Assembly: GCA_042408965.1 (NCBI GenBank)
Contig: JBHOQN010000005.1
Coordinates: forward strand, 48,298 to 112,297
Origin: Thermogemmatispora sp042408965
GTDB taxonomy: Bacteria; Chloroflexota; Ktedonobacteria; Ktedonobacterales; Ktedonobacteraceae
DNA: 64,000 nt
Direction: 5' to 3'
Shown here: positions 34,545 through 42,716 of the stretch, in pieces
How positions within the stretch are numbered: the first letter of the stretch is position 1
Layout: each line of letters begins with the position of its first letter
Translations under genes and position numbers: made by a program
Notes under the pieces: generated by a model
Database searches by the model: none
What the model was told of the DNA's origin: nothing
Seen by the model: the letters and a program-made list of their open reading frames with translations, nothing else

Positions 34545-36257
34545 ATGATGGTACACCCGGTTGAACACTTTCCACCGCTGCTGACGGGGCGCCGGCAGAG
34601 CTGGACACGCTACCTGCTGGATACCGTGCTGGCGCTGCTCAGCACGGCGCTGGTGACAGCCATCATCTATGGCCTGGCGCTCTACCCGCGTATCCCAAAC
34701 ATCTCGTTCATCTATCTGCTGGCCGTGCTGGCGCTGGCGAGCACGCGCGGACTCTACCCGGCAGTACTGGCCTCCTTTCTGGCCTTTCTGCTCTTCGATT
34801 ACTTTCTGATCGAGCCGCTCTACAGTCTGACCATCAACCACTTTGAGGAGTGGCTGGCCCTCATCGTCTTTCTGGCGACGGCGATCATCACGGGGCAGAT
34901 GACCAATGCCCTGCGGCGCCAGGCGGATGAAGCCAGACGTCGCGAGCGCGAGACGCGCATCCTGTACGACCTGGTGCGCGCCACCAATCGCGAGGAAGAT
35001 GTGCGACGCCAGCTTGAGATCCTCGCTCGGGCCATCATCGAGGTCTTTGCGCCCTGGGGTGTACGCGACTGCGCGCTGCTGCTCCCGAACGAGCAGGGCC
35101 GTCTGATGGTTCAGGCTACTGCCAGGGCTCCGCTGGCCGGGGTCAGTCTTACCTCGGATCAACAGGCCACCGCAGCCTGGGTCCTGGCGCGCGGGCAGGC
35201 AGCCGAGCTGCACGATGTTCCCCTGGAGGCCCAGGGACCGCTGCATGCCGGCCAGCGGGCAATCGTGCAAAGCTCCCTGCGCGCACGCCGGCGGCGCTAC
35301 GAACGTCTGCTACCACTGAAAACGGGCGAGCGCGTGCTGGGCGTCCTTCTGCTCTTCATGGAGGACGATGCCCATCGCTTCCTGAGACCGCCGCTTGGTA
35401 GAAGCCTCGGAGAGGACCAGGGGACAGAGGCGCTCGAGGATGCCTTTTTCTGGACGTTCCTCGACCAGGCGGCCGCCATCATCGAGCGGGCCCGCCTGCG
35501 ACGCGAAGGGCTACAGATCGAACTCCTGCGCCAGACCGATGCCCTGCGCGCTGCCTTGCTCTCCTCGGTCTCGCACGACCTGCGCACACCGCTCGCCTCG
35601 ATCAAGGCTGCCGCCAGCAGCCTGCTCCAGCGCGATGTTTCCTGGGACGAAGAGAACCGCACTGGCTTCGCTCTCACCATCGAGCGCGAGGCCGACCGGC
35701 TGAATCGCCTCGTTGAGAATCTGCTCGACATGTCGCGCATCGAGGGTGGGGCGCTCAAGCCGGAGAAAGAGTGGTATCCGGTTGACGAGTTGATTCACGA
35801 CGTCGTGCTGCAGCTTCAGCCACAACTGCAGCAGCGCGAGGTGCAGACCGCTCTGCCTGCAGACCTCCCGCCCGTGCAGCTTGACTACTTGCAGATGAGT
35901 CAGGTGCTGACCAATCTCATCGAGAACGCTCTGCGCTATACGCCAGCGGGGACCCCCATCGAGGTCAGCGCCGAGGCCAGTGCCAATCAGCTTCTGATCA
36001 GTGTGGCTGATCACGGCCCCGGTATTCCGCCTGCTGATCTGGAGCGCATCTTTGACAAGTTTTACCGCGTGCGGCGCGAGGCGCGCAGTGGTGGGCGCCC
36101 CCAGGGAACTGGACTCGGCCTGGCGGTCTGTCGTGGTCTGGTCGAGGCTCATGGGGGACGTATCTGGGCGGAGAATAGGCCCGGCGGGGGAGCCGTGTTC
36201 CGTTTCACGTTACCGCTGACACCGGTCCAGGCGGAGGCCGAGAACCAGCCGGCCTGA
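34545..36257 (+). CDS. KdpD-like sensor histidine kinase without the N-terminal KdpD/Usp domains
   Basis: A 570-residue kinase. It begins with a DUF4118 module of three to four membrane helices (ALVTAIIYGLALYPRIPNIS.., FDYFLIEPLYSLTINHFEEW, which is KdpD-like), then a GAF domain (about 140-310), HisKA with His344 in SSVSHDLRTPLASIKAAASS, and HATPase_c (NLIENALRYTPAGTPI, DHGPGIPPADLERIFDKFYR, GTGLGLAVCRGLVEAHGG). The cytoplasmic N-terminal KdpD sensor (about 400 residues in E. coli) is missing. The response regulator follows 104 bases downstream. A ten-codon ORF (34532-34564) with its own GGGAG overlaps the start. No kdpFABC genes are in the window, so the signal and target may not be potassium. 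Confidence 0.88.
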   Translation: MMVHPVEHFPPLLTGRRQSWTRYLLDTVLALLSTALVTAIIYGLALYPRIPNISFIYLLAVLALASTRGLYPAVLASFLAFLLFDYFLIEPLYSLTINHFEEWLALIVFLATAIITGQMTNALRRQADEARRRERETRILYDLVRATNREEDVRRQLEILARAIIEVFAPWGVRDCALLLPNEQGRLMVQATARAPLAGVSLTSDQQATAAWVLARGQAAELHDVPLEAQGPLHAGQRAIVQSSLRARRRRYERLLPLKTGERVLGVLLLFMEDDAHRFLRPPLGRSLGEDQGTEALEDAFFWTFLDQAAAIIERARLRREGLQIELLRQTDALRAALLSSVSHDLRTPLASIKAAASSLLQRDVSWDEENRTGFALTIEREADRLNRLVENLLDMSRIEGGALKPEKEWYPVDELIHDVVLQLQPQLQQREVQTALPADLPPVQLDYLQMSQVLTNLIENALRYTPAGTPIEVSAEASANQLLISVADHGPGIPPADLERIFDKFYRVRREARSGGRPQGTGLGLAVCRGLVEAHGGRIWAENRPGGGAVFRFTLPLTPVQAEAENQPA

Positions 36258-36361
36258 GCCTGAGGGTGCAGCAGCGGCCTCCGTCGCCGGACATCTTCTG
36301 ATGAATCTGAGCAGGGCGCTGAAGCAGAAGGAGCGCTCTGGCGTCATGAGGGGGGAAAGAG

Positions 36362-37075
36362 ATGAGCACTAGTGGTGCGCGCATTCTGGTTGTGGACGAC
36401 GAGATCGAGATTCTGCGCGCCTTGCAGCGCAGTCTCACTGCCTATGGCTACGAGGTCTATACCGCCAGCAGCGGCGAAGAGGCGCTGGAGGAGGTGAGCC
36501 GCGTGCGGCCCGATGTGATGCTACTGGATCTGGGATTGCCCGGCATTAGCGGCCTGGAGGTGTGCAAGCGAGTACGGGCTCAGTCAAACCTGCCCATCAT
36601 CGTCCTCTCCGTGAAGGACACCGAGCACGATAAGGTGCTCGCTCTTGACCTGGGAGCTGACGACTACGTCGCCAAACCCTTCGGGATGAATGAGGTCCTG
36701 GCACGTATCCGCGTCGCTCTGCGCCATGCAGCACCTGTACAGGCGGGCACCGCTCCCGTCTTTACCGCTGGCCCGCTGCGCATCGACTTCGCGCGCCGCC
36801 TGGTCCAGCTCAACGGGCAGGAGGTCAAGCTCACGCCGACTGAATACGATCTCCTCAAGGTGCTGGTGCAGAACAGCGGCAAAATCATGACACGCCACAT
36901 GTTGCTCTCCCGGGTCTGGGGAACGGGCTACAGCAGCGAGGCGCACTACCTGCACGTCTACATCGGACAGCTACGCCGCAAGATCGAGCCGGACCCGGCC
37001 CATCCGCGCTTCATTCTCACTATCTCAGGAGTGGGCTATCGCTTCAACGAGCCATCTCAGGAGTCTTCCGCCTGA
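36362..37075 (+). CDS. OmpR/KdpE-family response regulator
   Basis: A 237-residue regulator. The receiver domain has acidic pocket Asp12/Asp13, phospho-acceptor Asp56 in MLLDLGLPG, and the Lys in DYVAKPFG. The C-terminal winged helix reads VKLTPTEYDLLKVLVQNSGKIMTRHMLLSRVWG, YLHVYIGQLRRKIEPDP and ISGVGYRF. It is closest to KdpE by pattern. Phosphorylated OmpR-type dimers bind head-to-tail on direct repeats spaced by about 11 bases. Such repeats occur 3.7 kb away before the permease operon (40767-40814). Confidence 0.92.
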   Translation: MSTSGARILVVDDEIEILRALQRSLTAYGYEVYTASSGEEALEEVSRVRPDVMLLDLGLPGISGLEVCKRVRAQSNLPIIVLSVKDTEHDKVLALDLGADDYVAKPFGMNEVLARIRVALRHAAPVQAGTAPVFTAGPLRIDFARRLVQLNGQEVKLTPTEYDLLKVLVQNSGKIMTRHMLLSRVWGTGYSSEAHYLHVYIGQLRRKIEPDPAHPRFILTISGVGYRFNEPSQESSA

Positions 37076-37195
37076 AGGAGGCCCAGCGCATGGGTGAGCG
37101 AAGAGGCAGCCACCTGACCGGCGGCTCTGGTCCTCTCCGCTCCAGATGAGACCCGAAGACACCGCGGCGCTCACCGCAGGCCAGATCGGATCAGA

Positions 37196-37666
37196 TCAGA
37201 TGTGCACCCACAGGAGTGGCCAGTAGTTCTGCCCGCTTCCCTGGACGTAGAAGCCATCGTCCATCTTTTGCATCACAAAGGAGTAGTAGCCAGCTTCACC
37301 ATCTACGGTCACCGTTCCACCAGACTCAGGCAGCAGCACCGTACCGATAGGAATATCGTTCAGATAGAACGTGACCGACATGGTGTAGCCATCGCGATAC
37401 TGATAGGAGTTGAACACCCAGTCGTGGCTGCCAGCGTCCAGGTAATATTCGGGGCTACGGGCGCTAAACTCGAAGCTGTAGCTAAAGCTATAGTGTTGAT
37501 CGGCAGTACGGTAATACCTGGATCGCACGATGGGAAGATGGGCATTGACCGTATGAGCTGGCCGGCGATGGTGAGCCAGAGCTGCAGCCTGCGCCTCAGG
37601 TGACAGGGCCAGCGGAGCCAGTGCGATCATGAGAGCAATACTCAAGGCAAGAAACCAGCGTTTCAT
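37196..37666 (-). CDS. Secreted protein of unknown function
   Basis: A 156-residue protein with a clear signal peptide (KRWFLALSIALMIALAPLAL, cleavage near AQAAA). The mature part is rich in Tyr, Ser and aromatic residues and predicted beta (YYRTADQHYSFSYSFEF, YTMSVTFYLNDIPIGTV). No family is recognised. GGAGTG precedes ATG 37666; a longer frame to 37741 lacks a signal at its start. A TTGACA lies upstream on the minus strand at 37737-37732, but a fitting -10 is unclear. Confidence 0.68.
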   Translation of the reverse strand: MKRWFLALSIALMIALAPLALSPEAQAAALAHHRRPAHTVNAHLPIVRSRYYRTADQHYSFSYSFEFSARSPEYYLDAGSHDWVFNSYQYRDGYTMSVTFYLNDIPIGTVLLPESGGTVTVDGEAGYYSFVMQKMDDGFYVQGSGQNYWPLLWVHI

Positions 37667-37983
37667 CAACAGCACTCCTTTCCAGCATTCCCAACTATTC
37701 ACCCTATGGTATCTGCCAGAGTAGCCGCTCCTGTCAAACAAAGAGCTACTAGGTTAATTATATCCCTCTCATCAAGAAAAGGAGCGACATAGATCGATCT
37801 TCTGTAGGCAATCACCAGACAGCAGAAGACGGTGGAGGGCAGAAGGAGCGAGCGGCCTTCTGTCCTGAGCCATGCCTCTCCCGCCACCGGCTCTGACCTG
37901 GTGCGAAAGGCGGACGCGGCAGGCAGCAGACCGCTCTTCCTGACGTCGAGCTGACAGACAGACAGTGCCTGTCATGTCATGGA

Positions 37984-38670
37984 TCAGGGTGCGCCCTGAA
38001 CGGCGGCAGCGGAGCCTGCCGCCGTGGAGGTCCGCTCTGACTGCGAAGGGACTGCTCGCTCGTGAGGAAGGAGACGGGCGCCACTCAGGACAAGGACCTC
38101 ACAGGGGGCGTGTTTCAGGACATACTCCACGGAAGGATCGATCTGTTGCAGGCTGCCACGAACGCGAACCGGACAGTTCGCCATAATCACCAGATCCACA
38201 GCGCACTGCTCGGCCTCATGGACGATAGCTGGCCCGGCCTGACGGGCCTTGAGAATGTGCACATCCAGCTCCAGAGAGGCCTGGCGCGCCACCGAACGCG
38301 CGCGCTCCACCAGCATACGCACCCGGCTCTCATCCTCGCCCAGACTGGCATCGAGCGGCAGCATGAAGGGCACCTCAATCAGCGCGATGGCACGCACGCT
38401 CCCGCTGCGATGACGTGCCATCTGCACCGCCAGCGCGACCGCGCGATCCGTCTCTTCGCTGCAGTGCAGCAGGGGGACCAGGATACGTGTCATTTTATTG
38501 AGCGAGCGCACCGCGCGAGTCGCAGTGCGGCTCAGCTCATCCTCCCTGGGAAGGCGCAACATCCAGCCCAGCACGCCCACGATGGAGGCCATAAAGAGCA
38601 GCGCGATGATGACCCCGATCGGCGTAATGACCAGGGGATTGGTCGTTCCCACTACAGCCAGTGTTTCCAT
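37984..38670 (-). CDS. Membrane-anchored universal stress protein
   Basis: A 228-residue protein. One membrane helix (TPIGVIIALLFMASIVGVLGWML, about 17-38) is followed by a UspA domain from about residue 58: TRILVPLLHCSEETDRAVALAVQMA, LELDVHILKARQAGPAIVHEAEQCAVDLVIMANCP and a C-terminal GSLQQIDPSVEYVLKHAPCEVLVLSG. The usual ATP-binding GxxGS is only partly kept (RVRGSLQ). It is the last of three genes after the permease and small membrane protein (5-base gap). A Usp tied to a permease operon suggests regulation of transport by stress or nucleotide. Confidence 0.8.
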   Translation of the reverse strand: METLAVVGTTNPLVITPIGVIIALLFMASIVGVLGWMLRLPREDELSRTATRAVRSLNKMTRILVPLLHCSEETDRAVALAVQMARHRSGSVRAIALIEVPFMLPLDASLGEDESRVRMLVERARSVARQASLELDVHILKARQAGPAIVHEAEQCAVDLVIMANCPVRVRGSLQQIDPSVEYVLKHAPCEVLVLSGARLLPHERAVPSQSERTSTAAGSAAAVQGAP

Positions 38671-38675
38671 AGCGA

Positions 38676-38936
38676 CTACCTCCCCTGGGGCTGGCGGGCG
38701 GCGAGGAGTAGCTGGGGCAGACGCAGACGAACGACGCCCAGTGCCACAAATGCCAGTCCCATGACAAGCAGTGTCCAGGCTTCCCAGCCCACCAGCAGCG
38801 CCCGGACGCTGATGAGCAGGCCCAGGGGAATGATCAACAGACTGACGAGCTGCCGATAGCGTTGGCGCCAGGATCTGCCCTGAGAGAGGCCAGATCCCTT
38901 GCGCAACTGCACCTGCTGCGTCCTTTTAGTGCTCAT
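38676..38936 (-). CDS. Small two-helix membrane protein in the permease operon
   Basis: An 86-residue protein: a basic N-terminus (STKRTQQVQLRKGS..RSWRQRYRQL) then two hydrophobic helices (LVSLLIIPLGLLISVRALLVG and AWTLLVMGLAFVALGVVRL). No family is recognised. Its start lies 11 bases inside the end of the permease gene, so the two are probably translationally coupled. A regulatory or accessory subunit of the permease is a reasonable guess. Confidence 0.65.
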   Translation of the reverse strand: MSTKRTQQVQLRKGSGLSQGRSWRQRYRQLVSLLIIPLGLLISVRALLVGWEAWTLLVMGLAFVALGVVRLRLPQLLLAARQPQGR

Positions 38937-40665
38937 GATGCCCTCCTGCCGATTGGTTACTGGCCCCGTTGGTGCTCTGCTCGCCCGGAAACGGAAGCGC
39001 GACAACGCGCGTGGCTGGCGGGAGCAGGCTCTCACGTGACTCCTCGCCGTAGAGATGACGCTTGCGGGCCAGATTCTCGCGCAGCTCCTCGACGAGATCG
39101 TACTCCTCTGCATCCGCATAGACGCTCAACTGCTCCTGCGGCCAGTCGCGCTCGATGGTGCGTGTGACCGGCAGACCACGCCGTTTGCGATGCCAGACAT
39201 AGATGATCAGTCCCAGAATCAGCCAGCCTGGCCCGGCCAGACGGCCGATGGCATGGGTCAGAACCACCAGGACCAGAATGCTGCTGATCCCCAGCAGCCC
39301 CAGAATGCCAACGATTGGCAGGGAGCGGCTCTCGCCATCTTTGCCGCGCAGCCGGATGTTGAGTGGCACCTTGAAGGGACGCGGCGTCCAGGGATCAGTG
39401 AAGCGCAGCACCAGCAGCGAGACAAAGACCAGAATATAGGCCGTTGCCGCGCCGAAGGCATACATATTGCCCAGAACGTCATAGGCATCAGGCGAAAGGC
39501 CAGCCAGCCAGAGCTCCAGGAGCGCGAACCCGGAGAAGACGATCAGGGCAACGATCGGCGTGCGGAACTTCGGATGGACGCGCGCCAGTTGACGCGGCAA
39601 CAGGTCATAGCGCGCCATCGAATACGTGATGCGCGAGGAGCCAAAGACCCCCGCATTCGACGAGATCAATACAAGGGTGGCGCCCAGAATCGCGACGTAG
39701 GGGCCGGCGATCACGCCGAGGAAAGGGATGTGACTGGCCAGCCAGGCGATCGGATCGCCGTTGTGCTCGGCAAAGGACTGCCAGGGCAGCATCGATAGCC
39801 CCAGGTTCGAGAAGGCCAGCGCGTAGATCAGCACCGTCAGGATCAGCGCGATAGAGGTACGTGGCACCACCTTGCCAGGGCGAATCGTCTCCTGACTGGC
39901 CTGACTGATCGATTCCAGACCAACGAAGGAGATAATCGCCAGGGAGGCGCCGTAGGCCAGATGGTAGGGATCGGGCCAGGCAGTCGTCATCTGGTGCACC
40001 AGCAGCGCAGGATCGAAGGCGAAGAGAAACCCGAAGAAGAGAATGGTTGACTCGCTGATGACGTCCAGCGCCCCCAGAATCTCGTTGAAACGCGAGGATT
40101 CGCGCACACCGATAATATTGAGCACGGTCAGCATGACCACGAAGAACGTCGCTTCCAGAATAAGAATCGGCTGCACCCCGGGGAGCGTCAGGCCAGCGAG
40201 ATGGAGATCGACGTGCGTGTTCAGCACCGGGAAGAAAAAATTGATGTAGCCGGCCGAGGCCAGCGCGAAGAGCGAGATGTCAATGGTGAAATCTAGCAGC
40301 ACCGCCCAGCCAGCGACAAATCCCCAGAAATCCCCCAGTCCCCGCAAGACATAGAACTGGCCACCTCCAGCCATCGGATAGGCCGCAGCCAGTTCTGTAT
40401 AGGCCAGGCCCACCATGATGTATACCAGGCCAGCAAAGAGAAAGGCGACGTTGGTTGCGCCGTGAGCCGCGGCCATCACGATCCCCAGGGCCACATAGAC
40501 ATCGGCTCCTACATCGGCATAGCCCCAGGTGTAGGACCCCCAGACGCCAACAGCGCGCCTCAATCCCGGACTATCATGGGCAGCGGGCGGCTCGCTGGAC
40601 GCAGCCTGCTCTTTGACGGCATCATCAGGCGCAAGCCGCGCTCCTGATGCTTGTGTGCCGCGCAT
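38926..40665 (-). CDS. APC-family amino acid permease with a long cytoplasmic tail
   Basis: A 579-residue transporter with about 12 membrane segments. APC features: YADVGADVYVALGIVMAAAHG in segment 1, ELAAAYPMAGGGQFYVLRGLG, and the later FSNLGLSMLPWQSFAEHNGDP and NAGVFGSSRITYSMARYDLLPR. After the last helix a tail of about 90 residues (IERDWPQEQLSVYADAEEYD onward) is charged and probably cytoplasmic. The substrate (an amino acid or amine) is not predictable. It heads a three-gene minus-strand operon with a phased-box promoter. Confidence 0.85.
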   Translation of the reverse strand: MRGTQASGARLAPDDAVKEQAASSEPPAAHDSPGLRRAVGVWGSYTWGYADVGADVYVALGIVMAAAHGATNVAFLFAGLVYIMVGLAYTELAAAYPMAGGGQFYVLRGLGDFWGFVAGWAVLLDFTIDISLFALASAGYINFFFPVLNTHVDLHLAGLTLPGVQPILILEATFFVVMLTVLNIIGVRESSRFNEILGALDVISESTILFFGFLFAFDPALLVHQMTTAWPDPYHLAYGASLAIISFVGLESISQASQETIRPGKVVPRTSIALILTVLIYALAFSNLGLSMLPWQSFAEHNGDPIAWLASHIPFLGVIAGPYVAILGATLVLISSNAGVFGSSRITYSMARYDLLPRQLARVHPKFRTPIVALIVFSGFALLELWLAGLSPDAYDVLGNMYAFGAATAYILVFVSLLVLRFTDPWTPRPFKVPLNIRLRGKDGESRSLPIVGILGLLGISSILVLVVLTHAIGRLAGPGWLILGLIIYVWHRKRRGLPVTRTIERDWPQEQLSVYADAEEYDLVEELRENLARKRHLYGEESRESLLPPATRVVALPFPGEQSTNGASNQSAGGHHEH

Positions 40666-40749
40666 AGCGATGTCTCCTCCTTTTTCTGCAAGACAGCGAG
40701 AGCGCCGGTTCGCCTCGCAATGGCGATTCCCGGATCAGCTGGTATCTCC

Positions 40750-40814
40750 ATTATAGGGTCGGGATTCTCAAAGAATGCTCAAGAAAGCAGAGGGACAGCT
40801 CAAAAGGGACTCAA
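40750..40814 (-). promoter_or_regulatory. Permease-operon promoter with four phased TTGAG boxes
   Basis: A perfect -10 TATAAT (minus strand, 40755-40750) has no -35. Instead TTGAG occurs at 40771-40767, 40782-40778, 40803-40799 and 40814-40810: start-to-start spacings of 11, 21 and 11 bases. The nearest box ends 11 bases before the -10. Direct repeats with 11-base period replacing the -35 are the layout of PhoB/OmpR-type activator sites. The KdpE-like regulator at 36362-37075 is the obvious candidate, by inference. Confidence 0.6.
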
Positions 40815-41120
40815 GATATGGCTGACCTTGTCCGGAGAATCACGGTGAGGAACAAGGACCCGGCCACGGGCTCTCCTCCAGGGAGCTGGCGGCAGACAGG
40901 CAGGCTCCAGCGCCGCTCTGGAGTGACCCGGAGCCCACCTGCCATGGCCTCAGCCCGATTCCCCTTGCACTTTCTCTCTCCAGAAGATAGAATAGGGTAG
41001 GTTCCACACGTTTTCCAGGTGACGTGGGCGTCTGGTCGCCTCCATGCCCTCTCCCGGCGCGGGGCGCGTCTTCGTTGAGCCATCCCTGGCTGCACGCGAT
41101 CGGGCTGCCGGCCTGGTGCG

Positions 41121-41144
41121 GATGGATGGATGGATGGATGGATG
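41121..41144. repeat. GATG x 6 microsatellite
   Basis: Six perfect tandem copies of GATG lie about 100 bases before the ChlI-like ATPase start. Such tetranucleotide repeats can slip during replication. No supported gene covers it, so it would affect the leader or promoter rather than a protein. Confidence 0.9.
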
Positions 41145-41245
41145 GCATCAACGCTTTGAGTGAAGAGGAAGGTCAGCTTGTCATTGCCCAACAGAAGACC
41201 AGACGGCGCACGAAACCACCCCCGAGAAAGGTAGCTTAGAGCGGA

Positions 41246-42649
41246 ATGACCATCACAACTCGACCGCGCACAATCGGTGAACTGCGTGAAAGTGGCTATA
41301 AAGCGCTCTCTGTGAAGGAGGAGATGCGCAAGAACCTCATCGAGAAGATTCGCACCGGCGAGGAGCTCTTCCCAGGGATCATCGGCTACGAGGAAACGGT
41401 GATCCCTCAGATCGAGAACGCCATCCTCTCCGGCCAGGACATCATCTTCCTCGGCGAGCGCGGCCAGGCCAAGACGCGCATGGCGCGCAGCCTGGTGCAT
41501 CTGCTGGACGAGGAGATCCCTGTGATCGCCGGCTGTGAGATTAACGATAACCCCTATGCCCCCATCTGCAGGGCCTGCCGTGACAAGGTTGAGGAGCAGG
41601 GCGACACGGTAGAGATTGCCTGGCTGCCGCGCGATCGCCGCTACGGAGAGAAGCTGGCGACGCCAGACATCACGATCTCCGATCTGATCGGCGAGGTCGA
41701 CCCCGTGCGCGTTGCTGAGGGCCGATACCTCTCGGATGAACTGACGATCCACTATGGCATGATTCCGCGCACCAACCGTGGTATCTTCTGTATCAACGAG
41801 CTGCCTGACCTGGCAGAGCGCATCCAGGTCGGCTTGCTCAACATCATGGAGGAGCGCGACGTCCAGATCCGTGGCTACAAGATTCGCCTGCCCCTCGATG
41901 TCTATGTGGTGGCCAGCGCCAATCCTGAGGATTATACCAACCGCGGGCGGATCATCACCCCGCTCAAGGATCGCATCGGCTCCGAGATTCGCACGCACTA
42001 CCCGCTTGACATCGAGCACGAGATCCAGATTATGGAGGCCGAAAGCAGCCACTACAGTACCGAGGGCCTGGAACTCGTGGTGCCGCATTTCATGAAGGAG
42101 ATTATCGCTGATATTACCCATCTGGCGCGACGCAGCAACGAGATCAGCCAGCGCTCCGGGGTGAGCGTGCGCGTTTCCATCACGAACTATGAGAACGTAC
42201 TCAGCAACGCCTGTCGCCGTGCTCTCCGCCTGGGCGAGCGGGTGACTGCGCCCCGCGTCAGCGATCTCTCGGCCATCATCGCTTCTACCAGCGGCAAAAT
42301 TGAGCTGGATACGGTGGGCGACGTCAAAGAGGAGCGCGTGGTCCAGCGACTCATCAACGGGGCCATCTCCGATGTCTTTGGCCAGTACTTCGAGCCGCGC
42401 GAGTTCGACCAGTTTCTGGCCGGCTTCGAGCGAGGCTTGAGCGTCCAGGTGGGCGATGACATGTCCTCCATGGAGTATGTCAACCAGCTCTCGCGGGTAG
42501 GGGGTCTGAGCAAAGCCATCGATAAGCTTCACGCCCGCGGCAATCCCGCCACCATCGCCTCTGCCATCGAGTTTATCCTCGAAGGCCTGCACCTGAATCG
42601 CCGATTGAACAAGGACGAGGTGAGCGGAAAGGTCCGTTATCGACGCTAA
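41246..42649 (+). CDS. ChlI/MoxR-like AAA+ ATPase of a VWA-paired chelatase-type complex
   Basis: A 467-residue AAA+ protein. Walker A is G70-ERGQAK-T77, the Walker B segment GIFCINELPDL (about 179-189) has Asn-Glu in place of Asp-Glu, and YVVASANPEDYTNRGRIITPLKDR forms the sensor region with insert beta hairpin typical of Mg-chelatase I-like ATPases. Cys97, Cys108 and Cys111 (PICRAC) may bind a metal. The next gene, 67 bases later, encodes a VWA protein; together they resemble a ChlI-ChlD or MoxR-VWA ATPase pair that remodels or inserts metal into a partner. No chlorophyll or cobalamin gene is near, so the target is unknown. Confidence 0.85.
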   Translation: MTITTRPRTIGELRESGYKALSVKEEMRKNLIEKIRTGEELFPGIIGYEETVIPQIENAILSGQDIIFLGERGQAKTRMARSLVHLLDEEIPVIAGCEINDNPYAPICRACRDKVEEQGDTVEIAWLPRDRRYGEKLATPDITISDLIGEVDPVRVAEGRYLSDELTIHYGMIPRTNRGIFCINELPDLAERIQVGLLNIMEERDVQIRGYKIRLPLDVYVVASANPEDYTNRGRIITPLKDRIGSEIRTHYPLDIEHEIQIMEAESSHYSTEGLELVVPHFMKEIIADITHLARRSNEISQRSGVSVRVSITNYENVLSNACRRALRLGERVTAPRVSDLSAIIASTSGKIELDTVGDVKEERVVQRLINGAISDVFGQYFEPREFDQFLAGFERGLSVQVGDDMSSMEYVNQLSRVGGLSKAIDKLHARGNPATIASAIEFILEGLHLNRRLNKDEVSGKVRYRR

Positions 42650-42716
42650 GTCAGGCATTCCTTCCCTCCTGCCGCTCCACGGCAGTGTGGGACGGGAATG
42701 CAGAGGGACAGTCCAC

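Noticed and set aside
41024..41239. A small gene encoding repeated WMDG around the GATG repeat
   Set aside because: No ribosome site and no protein-like composition outside the repeat; the repeat pattern alone makes the peptide.
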